A DNA stretch of 64,000 nt, from assembly GCA_020638995.1 (NCBI GenBank), contig JACKHM010000003.1:62001-126000 (forward strand). Direction: 5' to 3'. The translations under genes and the position numbers were made by a program. Shown here piece by piece: positions 15,461 to 23,188 of this stretch. Each line of letters begins with the position of its first letter. Position 1 is the first letter of the stretch. Under the pieces are notes generated by a model. It saw only the letters and a list, made by a program, of their open reading frames with translations, made no database searches and had not been told where the DNA came from. This DNA comes from Planctomycetaceae bacterium. Its GTDB lineage: Bacteria; Planctomycetota; Planctomycetia; Pirellulales; Pirellulaceae.

Positions 15461-18064
15461 TTACAGCCGAGGATCGACTGGCTCACTCTCCAAGGCCAAT
15501 ACACCGAAAACGCATTCGTGGACTCGCCGCAGCGGCTCACGTCGAACGAACCGCTCCAAAGCCTCAAGGCCGAGAGCGAACTCACGCAGGGCCAGCGACC
15601 GCTTGCGTCCGAGACTTCGGGTTCTCAGGCGAGGCAGGTTTTCGTCGGAGTCGTAGTCGGGGCTGTAGATGATTCGCAGGTATTCCTTACCCCGGCATTT
15701 GACCGCTGGCTGAACAAGCCCTTTCTTTCCTCGCACGATCCAGTCTGCCGGTTTGACGACCATTCCTTCGCCGCCCCGTCCGGTAAGACTCGTCCACCAT
15801 TCGATCCCTGCTGAGATGCTGTCCAAATCGGTGAGATCGATCACCTTGAAGGCCGTCGCCAGTAGAAGTTCTACATCCTCTTGGCAAATCCGTGCCAGCG
15901 TTTCCATGTGCCAGACATGGTTCTGATTCGTGTGGACTTTGCCTTCCGTTGCCAGCAGGTGGAAAGGAGCGAGTTTTAAGTCGTTGAGCGACTCAACCGT
16001 CCAGCAGTATTGTCGATAGGCAGTGACGAATTGGCCGATGCTCTGTTGGCGACCACGGAAGCGATCAAGAAGGGTAGTCGCTTTCAACTGGTTATCGCCG
16101 TTCACCCGCCCCACAACTCGTTCCAGAACACCGATGGCTTCCGGCAGCGACACACTTCCGGCTGCACCAACTGCGGCGTATTGCGAGCGCAGTAATTCCT
16201 GAGCCTTGGCGGACCACGGCATCAATTCGCAGTCCAGACAAGCCCAATCGGTTTGGAACTCGTCCCAGAACCCGGAAGCCGTCATGGCACTTCGCAGCCG
16301 GTCAAGGAATGCTGATTCCAATACCGAGTCATTAAAGAACCGTCTGCCCGTGCGAGTGTAGATGATCCCTACTTCACCTTCGGTCACTCCGAAGCGTTCT
16401 CGGGCGACATCGTTGTCTCGGCAGACAACAACGACAGCCCTCGATCCCATGTGCTTCTCCTCGCACACGACTTGCGGAACCCCTTGGCTGCGGAAGTAGG
16501 AAAACGCTTCAGCCGGATGTTCGAGCAAACCGGGCTCACTGGACGTTTCGCACGGTGACATCGTGGGCGGAAGGTAAATGAGCCATTTCGGGTTGGCGGC
16601 AAACCGGCTCATGACTTCCAGCGCTGCGGTGGCATTCTCTTCCCGAATCGTCACGTTGTGTTGGAGCCGAGTCGAGATGAGTCGCTTCCCGAGCACATCC
16701 TCGGCATCGAGGATGTCGTCGTACAACTGTTGAGCAGACAACGGTGCCTGCTGTTCGTCGGTGAGGAATGGGCGGGCTGGTTCACAGTAGGTCTGCTTCG
16801 CTGGAACCGAGACAAACTCCTTCTCGGGATAGCGGAGGGCGGTGAGCTTGCCGCCGAAGACACAGCCGGTGTCGATGTTGACAGTGCGATTGAGCCACTC
16901 CGGTTCCGGGACGGGCGTGTGACCGTAGACGACCATTGCCGATCCACGATATTCCGCTGCCCAGTTGTAGCGCACCGGCAAGCCGAACTCGTCGGTTTCT
17001 CCGGTCGTCTCTCCGTACAGGGCGAACTCTCGAACCGTCCCCGAACCACGCCCCTGATATGCTTCCTTCATCCCAGCATGAGCGACGACCAGCTTGCCAT
17101 CGTCGAGGACGTAGTGACTCACAAGGCCGTCGAGAAACTCGGCCAACTCTTTGCAGTAGGGTTCACAAACGTCATCGGGAAGTGCTTCGATCTCGGACCA
17201 CGACTGGGCGAGACCGTGTGTCATCTGCGGATTCTTGCCTCGCAGCTTTCGCAACAGCTTCATGTCGTGGTTGCCGGGGACGCAAATTGCACTACCGAAA
17301 GTGACCATTCCAGCAACAATCCGCACTGTGTCCAAGACCCGAGGCCCTCGGTCCACGAGATCACCGACAAAGACAGCCTTGCGACTGTCTGGGTGAGCGA
17401 GAACTGGTCCACTGACAAGTGAGGGACCACCGGGTGCAACGAGGCTCGGTCGGTAGCCAAGCTCGTGCAACAAGTCTTCAAGTTCGTCGCAACACCCGTG
17501 AACGTCTCCAACGATGTCGAACGGACCATGTTCATCCCGCTTGTCGTTCCAAAGCGGAACCCGCTCAATGGTCGCCGCCTCGATCTCCTCAAGCGTTTCC
17601 ATCACGAAGATATGCCGGAATCCTTCTCGCTTCAGCGCCTTGAGGGAGCGTCGTAGTTGTGACCGCTGCTGTTGAATGACATGCGGCCCGAACGTTCGGT
17701 CATCACGATCTCGGTTGCGCTCGTGACAAACTTTCTCCGGGGGATTCAGCACGATGGCTACGGGCAGACAGTGGAACTTCTTGGCCAACTGGACCAAAGG
17801 CTTACGGGCCTCCGGCTGAACGTTGGTGGCATCGATGACCGTAAGATGTCCCCGAGCGAGTCGCTTCGCAGCAATGAAGTGCAACACCTCAAACGCATCG
17901 TTCGTCGCCGCCTGATCGTTCTCGTTGTCACTGACCAGTCCTCGGCAATAATCGGACGACAACACTTCGGTCGGCAGGAAGTGCTTCCGTGCGAACGTAC
18001 TCTTGCCCGACCCGCTGGGACCGACAAGGACGACAAGGGAGAGCTTGGGAATCTTGAAACTCAT
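15461..18064 (-). CDS. pnkp: Polynucleotide kinase-phosphatase-ligase (Pnkp), RNA repair
   Basis: An 867-aa trifunctional RNA-repair enzyme, colinear with the 870-aa Clostridium thermocellum Pnkp. The 5'-kinase P-loop is 'GPSGSGKS' with Lys21 and Ser22. The metallophosphatase has 'GDVHG' (Asp187, His189), 'GDLVDRG' near 235 and 'GNHD' (264-267). The C-terminal ligase/adenylyltransferase has Lys537 in 'KHMGSR', matching KxxGxR. It heals 5'-OH and 2',3'-cyclic phosphate ends of cleaved RNA and, with Hen1, seals them. The start overlaps the ACP-SUMF1 stop by 4 bases (ATGA). All key residues I could check are intact. Confidence 0.97.
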   Translation of the reverse strand: MSFKIPKLSLVVLVGPSGSGKSTFARKHFLPTEVLSSDYCRGLVSDNENDQAATNDAFEVLHFIAAKRLARGHLTVIDATNVQPEARKPLVQLAKKFHCLPVAIVLNPPEKVCHERNRDRDDRTFGPHVIQQQRSQLRRSLKALKREGFRHIFVMETLEEIEAATIERVPLWNDKRDEHGPFDIVGDVHGCCDELEDLLHELGYRPSLVAPGGPSLVSGPVLAHPDSRKAVFVGDLVDRGPRVLDTVRIVAGMVTFGSAICVPGNHDMKLLRKLRGKNPQMTHGLAQSWSEIEALPDDVCEPYCKELAEFLDGLVSHYVLDDGKLVVAHAGMKEAYQGRGSGTVREFALYGETTGETDEFGLPVRYNWAAEYRGSAMVVYGHTPVPEPEWLNRTVNIDTGCVFGGKLTALRYPEKEFVSVPAKQTYCEPARPFLTDEQQAPLSAQQLYDDILDAEDVLGKRLISTRLQHNVTIREENATAALEVMSRFAANPKWLIYLPPTMSPCETSSEPGLLEHPAEAFSYFRSQGVPQVVCEEKHMGSRAVVVVCRDNDVARERFGVTEGEVGIIYTRTGRRFFNDSVLESAFLDRLRSAMTASGFWDEFQTDWACLDCELMPWSAKAQELLRSQYAAVGAAGSVSLPEAIGVLERVVGRVNGDNQLKATTLLDRFRGRQQSIGQFVTAYRQYCWTVESLNDLKLAPFHLLATEGKVHTNQNHVWHMETLARICQEDVELLLATAFKVIDLTDLDSISAGIEWWTSLTGRGGEGMVVKPADWIVRGKKGLVQPAVKCRGKEYLRIIYSPDYDSDENLPRLRTRSLGRKRSLALREFALGLEALERFVRREPLRRVHECVFGVLALESEPVDPRL

Positions 18065-19338
18065 TCTGGCAACAATTCGACAGGGCTAATGCAACGAAAC
18101 CCTAAACACCGACCACGGGCGCTGGGGACTCGTCCACGGCGATATGTGGTGCGGCACAATTCAATTGGCCCGACCCAACTCCCGCCACGTTCGCTACGGA
18201 CACCCGTTTCGACTGCGTTCAATGGATTTGTCCCTCGTGATTCGGGCCGTTGATAGAAGTCATCAGCAAACCAATCCCGGCACCACTGCCAGACGTTTCC
18301 CGCCATGTGGTGCAAACCAAACGATGAAAGCCCGATTGCAGTGTGAACTGGTGCCATCGGCATCGTGTTGGCTTCGTAGTGGGCACCTCGCTCATGTTGA
18401 CCGAATACAAGTGTTGCATCTTCCACCTGAATTGACGACGGTTCGTGGAATGCCCCCTGAGCGGCATACTCCCACTGAGCTTCCGTGGGGAGAAAGCTGT
18501 CTTGAGAGTCATAGCGGTTCCATTGCGATGCGTTGGCCCAAAGGGAATAGGCATTAGCTCCGAACCATGAAACTAGCACCATCGGAAGGGTCTCGGCCCC
18601 AATGACCGGTCGCCAGCCATCCTTTGACAAAACGATAGGCATTTGAGCAATTCGGTCGTCGTTTGCTTCGAGTTGGAACCAATCGAACAGATTTGCGTCT
18701 GTTGCATCAACCGAGTTTAGAAACCGGCAATATGCCGTCGTCGCTACCGGTTCCGCATCTATGACGAATGAATCGAGATGAATAATGTGGGCTGGTTGTT
18801 CATCAGGTTGAGCATCGGAACAGTCGGCACCAATCTTGGTCTGAGCGGAAGGGAGCAGCAAACAACGCATACCGTCCGAGCGTCGGCGAAACTGGCGAAC
18901 GCCGTCTTCTGAGCCCAGCGGCTCAAACAATGAAAGTGTTTGATGCGACGAATCGATTTGCCAACGACCGCTGAGTTGGCTGAATGGAATCGTTGCGCAA
19001 CCTGCATCCGGCACCTTGGTCCGTCGCCATCCTTTACGTTCCGGCTTTCCGCTCCCTTGTTGCAAATACACGATCTCAGCAAGGTCACTGAGACGGAACG
19101 GCTGTCGGATAAAGACAGACTTGCCAACCGGATTTGTGGGTTTGTTTGGAATCGTTACGTGGAATTCATCCTCCAATTCCATGATGAGTTCCACCAAGTC
19201 AAGGCTGTCACATCGTAAGTCTTCGATCAACCGGCTTGATGGCAAGACCTCATCTCGGGGAATCCCAAGTTGCTCGGAGACAACATCGCACACACGCTGT
19301 TCAACGACGCTCAATTCCAGTCGAATATCGTTTGCCAT
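18061..19338 (-). CDS. Acyl-carrier-protein domain fused to a SUMF1-type domain
   Basis: A 425-aa fusion. Residues about 5-85 are an acyl/peptidyl carrier domain; 'LRCDSLDLVEL' puts the phosphopantetheine-bearing serine at Ser45. Residues about 165-420 are a SUMF1/FGE-sulfatase fold, with 'FLPTEAQWEYAAQGAF', 'HHMAGNVWQWCRDWF' and 'RGGSWVGPIELC'. The first of the two active-site cysteines of true formylglycine-generating enzyme appears replaced, with one Cys (ELC) kept, so an EgtB/PvdO-like non-haem iron or purely structural role is as likely as FGE activity. It lies between hen1 and pnkp, with a 4-base overlap into pnkp, which ties an acyl-thioester chemistry to RNA repair. Function unknown. 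Confidence 0.85.
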   Translation of the reverse strand: MANDIRLELSVVEQRVCDVVSEQLGIPRDEVLPSSRLIEDLRCDSLDLVELIMELEDEFHVTIPNKPTNPVGKSVFIRQPFRLSDLAEIVYLQQGSGKPERKGWRRTKVPDAGCATIPFSQLSGRWQIDSSHQTLSLFEPLGSEDGVRQFRRRSDGMRCLLLPSAQTKIGADCSDAQPDEQPAHIIHLDSFVIDAEPVATTAYCRFLNSVDATDANLFDWFQLEANDDRIAQMPIVLSKDGWRPVIGAETLPMVLVSWFGANAYSLWANASQWNRYDSQDSFLPTEAQWEYAAQGAFHEPSSIQVEDATLVFGQHERGAHYEANTMPMAPVHTAIGLSSFGLHHMAGNVWQWCRDWFADDFYQRPESRGTNPLNAVETGVRSERGGSWVGPIELCRTTYRRGRVPSARGRCLGFRCISPVELLPE

Positions 19339-19362
19339 GTCTCGTCAGTCCCTTCAACGCCG

Positions 19363-20760
19363 TTAGCCACGCTCGAAAACTCCCATCTGTGTCGGCGATC
19401 CGACTTCTTCATCTTCCGGTCCCACAGGCAGAAAGCGAACCGAATAACCATGCTGTTCAGCGACTCGATTCGCCCAGCCCTGAAACTCCTGACGGCTCCA
19501 CTCGAAACGATGGTCAGGGTGGCGGAAGTTGCCAGCCGGAAGCGTCTCCCACATCACGTTGTACTCCCGGTTGGGCGTCGTCAGCACGATGGTCTGAGGC
19601 CGGGCGAACTCGAATACAACTCGTTCCAAGGCTGACAACCTCGGTGGGTCCAGATGTTCGATGACTTCGACGACCGCAGCCGCATCGAATCCTGCCAATC
19701 GTTTGTCCCGGTAGATCAACGACCCGTGGATCAGCTTCAGCCGCTCGGCCTGCCGGTCAGGAAGTCGGTCGAGTCTCAAACGCTTCTGCGCCGTTTCCAA
19801 CGAGCGGATCGACACATCCATGCCGACAATCTGTTCGAACTGCCGATCTTGGAGTAACTCACGCAAGAGTCTTCCTTCGCCGCAGCCAAGGTCGAGAACC
19901 GTGCGGGCACCGCTGGCCCGGAGTGCGGCAATGACTGCTCCGTGGCGTTGATCGTTCAGGCTCAACGGCCTTCCGAGCGATTCCTCTCGCTGCTCTGACG
20001 ACTCTTGATCTTCAGTCGGTTCAGCTTCTTCCTCCTCGACTAGCCGGGCAAGCGCCTGCCGATAAAGGCTGGAACGATGCTTCAGGTAGCGACGAGTGAT
20101 CTGCTCTTTCTCTGGGTGCGAGGCCAACCAGCCGCCACCCTTCGCCAGCAACTTTTCTAATTCATCTTCGCCGACGAAGTAGTGCTTCTCGTTATCGAAG
20201 ACGGGAATAAGCACGTACAGATGCGTCAGCAATTCGGAGAGGGTCTTCGTGCCGCTGATCGTGGCCGAGTAGTACGGACTCTCACCCCATTCGGGAAAGC
20301 GTTCGTCGAGTGTATGTCGCACGGCTTCAACCGTGTAGCCGAGCGGCTCGAACATTCGATGGAGGAATCCCTCGCCGCCACGCACCGGAAGGACATCCAA
20401 CCGAACGGTCAAGTGTATTGGTGTCGTCACGAGTTCCGGTCGATCTTTACAGCGACCGCCCATTGCCGTCCCGAAGACTTGCGAGATCGCAACACTCATG
20501 AACGACGAGGCAACGTAGGGGCGGTCGTTGATGTAGTGGCCGAGCAGAAAACTCTGGTCTCGACGCTTGCCACGCACCATTCCCACCGGGTCCACGTCGA
20601 GCAACAGACAAACCGTGCAGCGATCTTCCGTCACATCAGGATAGAAAACGTGCGCCTGCCCGAAACTGAGGTCAAAGCTCTGAAACCGATCCGGGTGCTT
20701 GTGCAGCAGAAAGCCGAGATCGGTCGCTGGTTTGTGTTCTGTGGAAATCGTCAGGAGCAT
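19363..20760 (-). CDS. hen1: Hen1, 3'-terminal RNA ribose 2'-O-methyltransferase
   Basis: A 465-aa bacterial Hen1, the usual length for the family. The N-terminal half (MLLTISTEHKPATDLGFLL and following) is the bacterial-specific region that activates Pnkp ligation. The C-terminal methyltransferase has the SAM site 'VLDLGCGEGRL' (about 288-298) and the metal-binding residues of 'EVIEH' (365-369) and 'HPDHRFEW' (414-421). It methylates the 2'-OH at the broken 3' end before ligation, so the repaired junction resists the same nuclease. I use the ATG at 20760 rather than a GTG two codons upstream, since the family begins MLLTIS. Confidence 0.96.
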   Translation of the reverse strand: MLLTISTEHKPATDLGFLLHKHPDRFQSFDLSFGQAHVFYPDVTEDRCTVCLLLDVDPVGMVRGKRRDQSFLLGHYINDRPYVASSFMSVAISQVFGTAMGGRCKDRPELVTTPIHLTVRLDVLPVRGGEGFLHRMFEPLGYTVEAVRHTLDERFPEWGESPYYSATISGTKTLSELLTHLYVLIPVFDNEKHYFVGEDELEKLLAKGGGWLASHPEKEQITRRYLKHRSSLYRQALARLVEEEEAEPTEDQESSEQREESLGRPLSLNDQRHGAVIAALRASGARTVLDLGCGEGRLLRELLQDRQFEQIVGMDVSIRSLETAQKRLRLDRLPDRQAERLKLIHGSLIYRDKRLAGFDAAAVVEVIEHLDPPRLSALERVVFEFARPQTIVLTTPNREYNVMWETLPAGNFRHPDHRFEWSRQEFQGWANRVAEQHGYSVRFLPVGPEDEEVGSPTQMGVFERG

Positions 20761-20800
20761 AGGCACTCGTATTCATCGTTGTTTGACGCTGATGGCGGGC

Positions 20801-21925
20801 TCAATTATCTGCCTTACCGTCGCTCATCACCAGACTGTGACACTCGATCCACGTCGGCGGCTCACACTTCTCGGCCAACTTTCGGATTACCGCCTCGGGA
20901 ACTGCCTTGCTGCGAGCTTTGTTTTGACGGAGCAGGTTCTCAAAGGGCGGTTCAAGGTAGACGATCTCGATCCGGGCATTGTAACCGGCAAACAGGTCAA
21001 GCCAGCGCCCACGGGTCTGCCGCATCGTGTTTGTGGCGTTGAACGCAAACGACGTTCCCGAACGGAGAAACTCTCGGCATCGCTCCTGTGCCAGTTGAGC
21101 CACCTGCCCCTGATTTTCGGTCGGCTGAACATCGAGTTCGCCACGGATGTCGTCCAGCGAGATCACGGGCAGATTGCTACGGTTTCTCGACAGCCAAGTG
21201 TCCTTGCCGCTGCCGGGCAGACCTGCCATTAACGTCGCCGTACATGTGAAGTCTTCGTGGGGAACGTAATGCAGATTGGGTTCCCGCTGCCGAAAGAAAG
21301 TGAAACGAGCATGGTCGGTGGCGAACGGATACGGCTGATCGTAACAACCAGTTTCCTCGGCCATGAGCTTCCAGTAGTGCAAGTTCTCCTCGGGCCGGGT
21401 CATCGAGTCGGTATCCCGGCCTCGGGTATCGGCGAGAGCGAAGAGATACAGCAGTCGGTTGTTGACGAGCCACGACAGTCGGACGACCTCGTGTGTCGGC
21501 TCTTCACGTTCGAGCAGAAAGGCCGGTCGTCCGTGGTAGCGGACCAGCCGGGCGATCTCCTCACGAGTTGTCAGGTCGCAGCCAAGATCACGCAGGACGT
21601 TACGGGCAACGTGCTCTCCTTTGACGGCGTGCTTCGGCGAGCGGACTCGCCCCGACTCGGGATCAACCTCGGTCGTCAACGGCTTGGCAACATCGTGGAA
21701 TAAAGCAGTGAAGATCAAGACGGCTTGGTCATGCGGCGTCAGAGATGGCCACTCATCCAATTCGAGCAGTTGACCAAGGACCATCTTCGTGTGGGTCCAG
21801 ACATCGCCTTCTGAGTGCCACTCAGCATCCTGAGCGCAATCTGCCATCGCCTGACACCACGACTGAGTTTCGGCCCACCCCGTGATGTCATCCGGCGACG
21901 ACTGTTTGAGTTGCTCCCAGTTCAT
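20801..21925 (-). CDS. HD-domain phosphohydrolase fused to a P-loop polynucleotide kinase-like domain
   Basis: A 374-aa two-domain protein. Residues 40-200 are an HD phosphohydrolase domain (His45, the HD pair at 77-78 in 'TALFHDVAKP', and later His/Asp residues). Residues 225-374 are a T4-Pnk-like P-loop kinase with 'MAGLPGSGKDT' (233-243) and 'ISLDDIRGEL'. An HD phosphatase joined to a kinase, next to an RNA ligase gene, resembles an end-healing enzyme that removes a 2',3'-cyclic or 3' phosphate and phosphorylates a 5'-OH (inference). The ATG at 21925 overlaps the ligase stop as ATGA, so it is preferred to a TTG two codons earlier. Confidence 0.88.
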   Translation of the reverse strand: MNWEQLKQSSPDDITGWAETQSWCQAMADCAQDAEWHSEGDVWTHTKMVLGQLLELDEWPSLTPHDQAVLIFTALFHDVAKPLTTEVDPESGRVRSPKHAVKGEHVARNVLRDLGCDLTTREEIARLVRYHGRPAFLLEREEPTHEVVRLSWLVNNRLLYLFALADTRGRDTDSMTRPEENLHYWKLMAEETGCYDQPYPFATDHARFTFFRQREPNLHYVPHEDFTCTATLMAGLPGSGKDTWLSRNRSNLPVISLDDIRGELDVQPTENQGQVAQLAQERCREFLRSGTSFAFNATNTMRQTRGRWLDLFAGYNARIEIVYLEPPFENLLRQNKARSKAVPEAVIRKLAEKCEPPTWIECHSLVMSDGKADN

Positions 21926-22662
21926 GACCAAATATCCACATTATCCGCCAGCAGATTTGGCACCATGACCTGATGCTGCCAATGCGTGCTTTGCTTGATC
22001 TTCTCAACAAACTCCGGGCGCACGAACTTCGCTCGTCCCGTCACAACACCATCAGCTTCAGTTCTCAGGTAAAGACCTTCCATCAGGTTGTCGGGCCGCT
22101 TCGTGACCGGATTCTCGAAGTGGCTGTCGAACTGCGATGGCCCGATCAGGTCTTCGAGGTCGTCACGGTTCACCGTGCCCGTGTGAACTACTGGAACAGT
22201 CTGGATGCCGGTTCCTTCAAGTAGCGTTAACCGAAGGTTCAGGTCGAGGAAGACTACCTGCTCCTTGTCGTAGATGTCAAACTCGAAGAAGTAGTGCGTC
22301 AGCTTCCGGTAATGGACCGAGTGCCGGGCGTAGACCCATTCTCCGAACAGGATGAATCGATTCTCAAGCCGTTGTTCAAGCGCATATCGCTTTACGGTCG
22401 CCCACTGCTTGAACAGGTCGTACTGCGGGTGCATCCCCTCAGTGATAAGATGACCCCGGCATTGCAGGACCATCTCACCCGAATCCGAGAAGTGGATGCC
22501 AACATTCGTGCCGTCGATCTTCTCCTCGACAATCAGCGACTCGTTGGCGATGAACGCCTTCGACTCCGCTTCTCCGAGATGCTTATCATCGTCCGTCCCC
22601 TTCGACCCAAACAGATGGGGCGTGCGGGGGTACTTGGTGAAATCACCGTGGGAAGTACCCAT
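21922..22662 (-). CDS. RNA ligase (Rnl2-like nucleotidyltransferase family)
   Basis: A 246-aa ATP-dependent RNA ligase. Motif I 'EEKIDGTNVGI' gives the adenylated lysine at about Lys48. Motif III is 'FGEWVYARHS', motif IV 'EGLYLRTE' and motif V 'GRAKFVRPEF'. It consists of the catalytic domain with a short tail, smaller than T4 Rnl2. AGGAG lies 7 bases before the second of two ATG codons, so I start at 22662. It is the first gene of the long minus-strand RNA-repair unit and is followed with an ATGA overlap by the HD-kinase gene, so the two likely make a second heal-and-seal pair beside Pnkp-Hen1. Confidence 0.93.
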   Translation of the reverse strand: MGTSHGDFTKYPRTPHLFGSKGTDDDKHLGEAESKAFIANESLIVEEKIDGTNVGIHFSDSGEMVLQCRGHLITEGMHPQYDLFKQWATVKRYALEQRLENRFILFGEWVYARHSVHYRKLTHYFFEFDIYDKEQVVFLDLNLRLTLLEGTGIQTVPVVHTGTVNRDDLEDLIGPSQFDSHFENPVTKRPDNLMEGLYLRTEADGVVTGRAKFVRPEFVEKIKQSTHWQHQVMVPNLLADNVDIWS

Positions 22663-22734
22663 CATCAGGCTCCTTGTGTTTGGGGTTGGGGAATGAGTGA
22701 CCGCACGAATTCGTCAATATAGACAAATGCAAAA

Positions 22735-22764
22735 GCCCGCTCGGTCATGTTGATCCGAGCGGGC
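22735..22764 (-). terminator. Intrinsic terminator of the SEC-C gene
   Basis: GCCCGCTCGG (22735-22744) pairs perfectly with CCGAGCGGGC (22755-22764). Read on the minus strand it is followed by TTTTGCATTT, so it terminates the minus-strand gene ending at 22809. It also insulates the RNA-repair unit that begins at 22662. Confidence 0.85.
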
Positions 22765-22808
22765 CTTGGATGTTCACTCCCTAAAAGTAGTCGTCCCGAT
22801 TCACGCCA

Positions 22809-22976
22809 TCAAAAGCAGCCCTTCTTGAGACAGCACTTCTTGAACCGCTGGCCAGAGCCGCAGGGGCATGGATCATTGCGCCCGAGCTTCTCCTCCAGCA
22901 ACTTACCGCCGTGGACGACCCTCACTCCACGCTTGACTTGCGCTTCTGACGGGAATCCCCGACGCCGTTTGCTCAT
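22809..22976 (-). CDS. Small SEC-C zinc-binding protein
   Basis: A 55-aa basic protein whose C-terminus is a SEC-C zinc motif: 'RNDPCPCGSGQRFKKCC', with Cys-x-Cys and Cys-Cys ligands. SEC-C modules bind zinc and occur at the end of SecA and in many small proteins of unknown role. I take the ATG at 22976, which gives the compact basic N-terminus 'MSKRRRGF'; a longer frame to 23150 adds unlikely sequence. Another SEC-C protein lies at 29532. It may contact ribosomes or SecB-like partners, but nothing here proves it. Confidence 0.75.
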   Translation of the reverse strand: MSKRRRGFPSEAQVKRGVRVVHGGKLLEEKLGRNDPCPCGSGQRFKKCCLKKGCF

Positions 22977-23188
22977 GTGTTCGAAAAAATGGCTGTTCGT
23001 CGAACTGTTCGTGATTCGTGTGTCCCATGGCGCACCTTCCCTTCTGGGTTCTGTGTTCCACGACAGACACGACAAGCCGACGAAGGTTCGAAGGAGAACG
23101 AACCTCCCCGGATGCACGTTGGTCATTGAACCGAATACACTTACACGCATCGGCTTTGGAATGCCTATGCTGAGGAGGCCACAAGATC

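Noticed and set aside
20182..21042. A 286-aa plus-strand open frame
   Set aside because: Antisense to hen1 and the HD-kinase gene; no domain.
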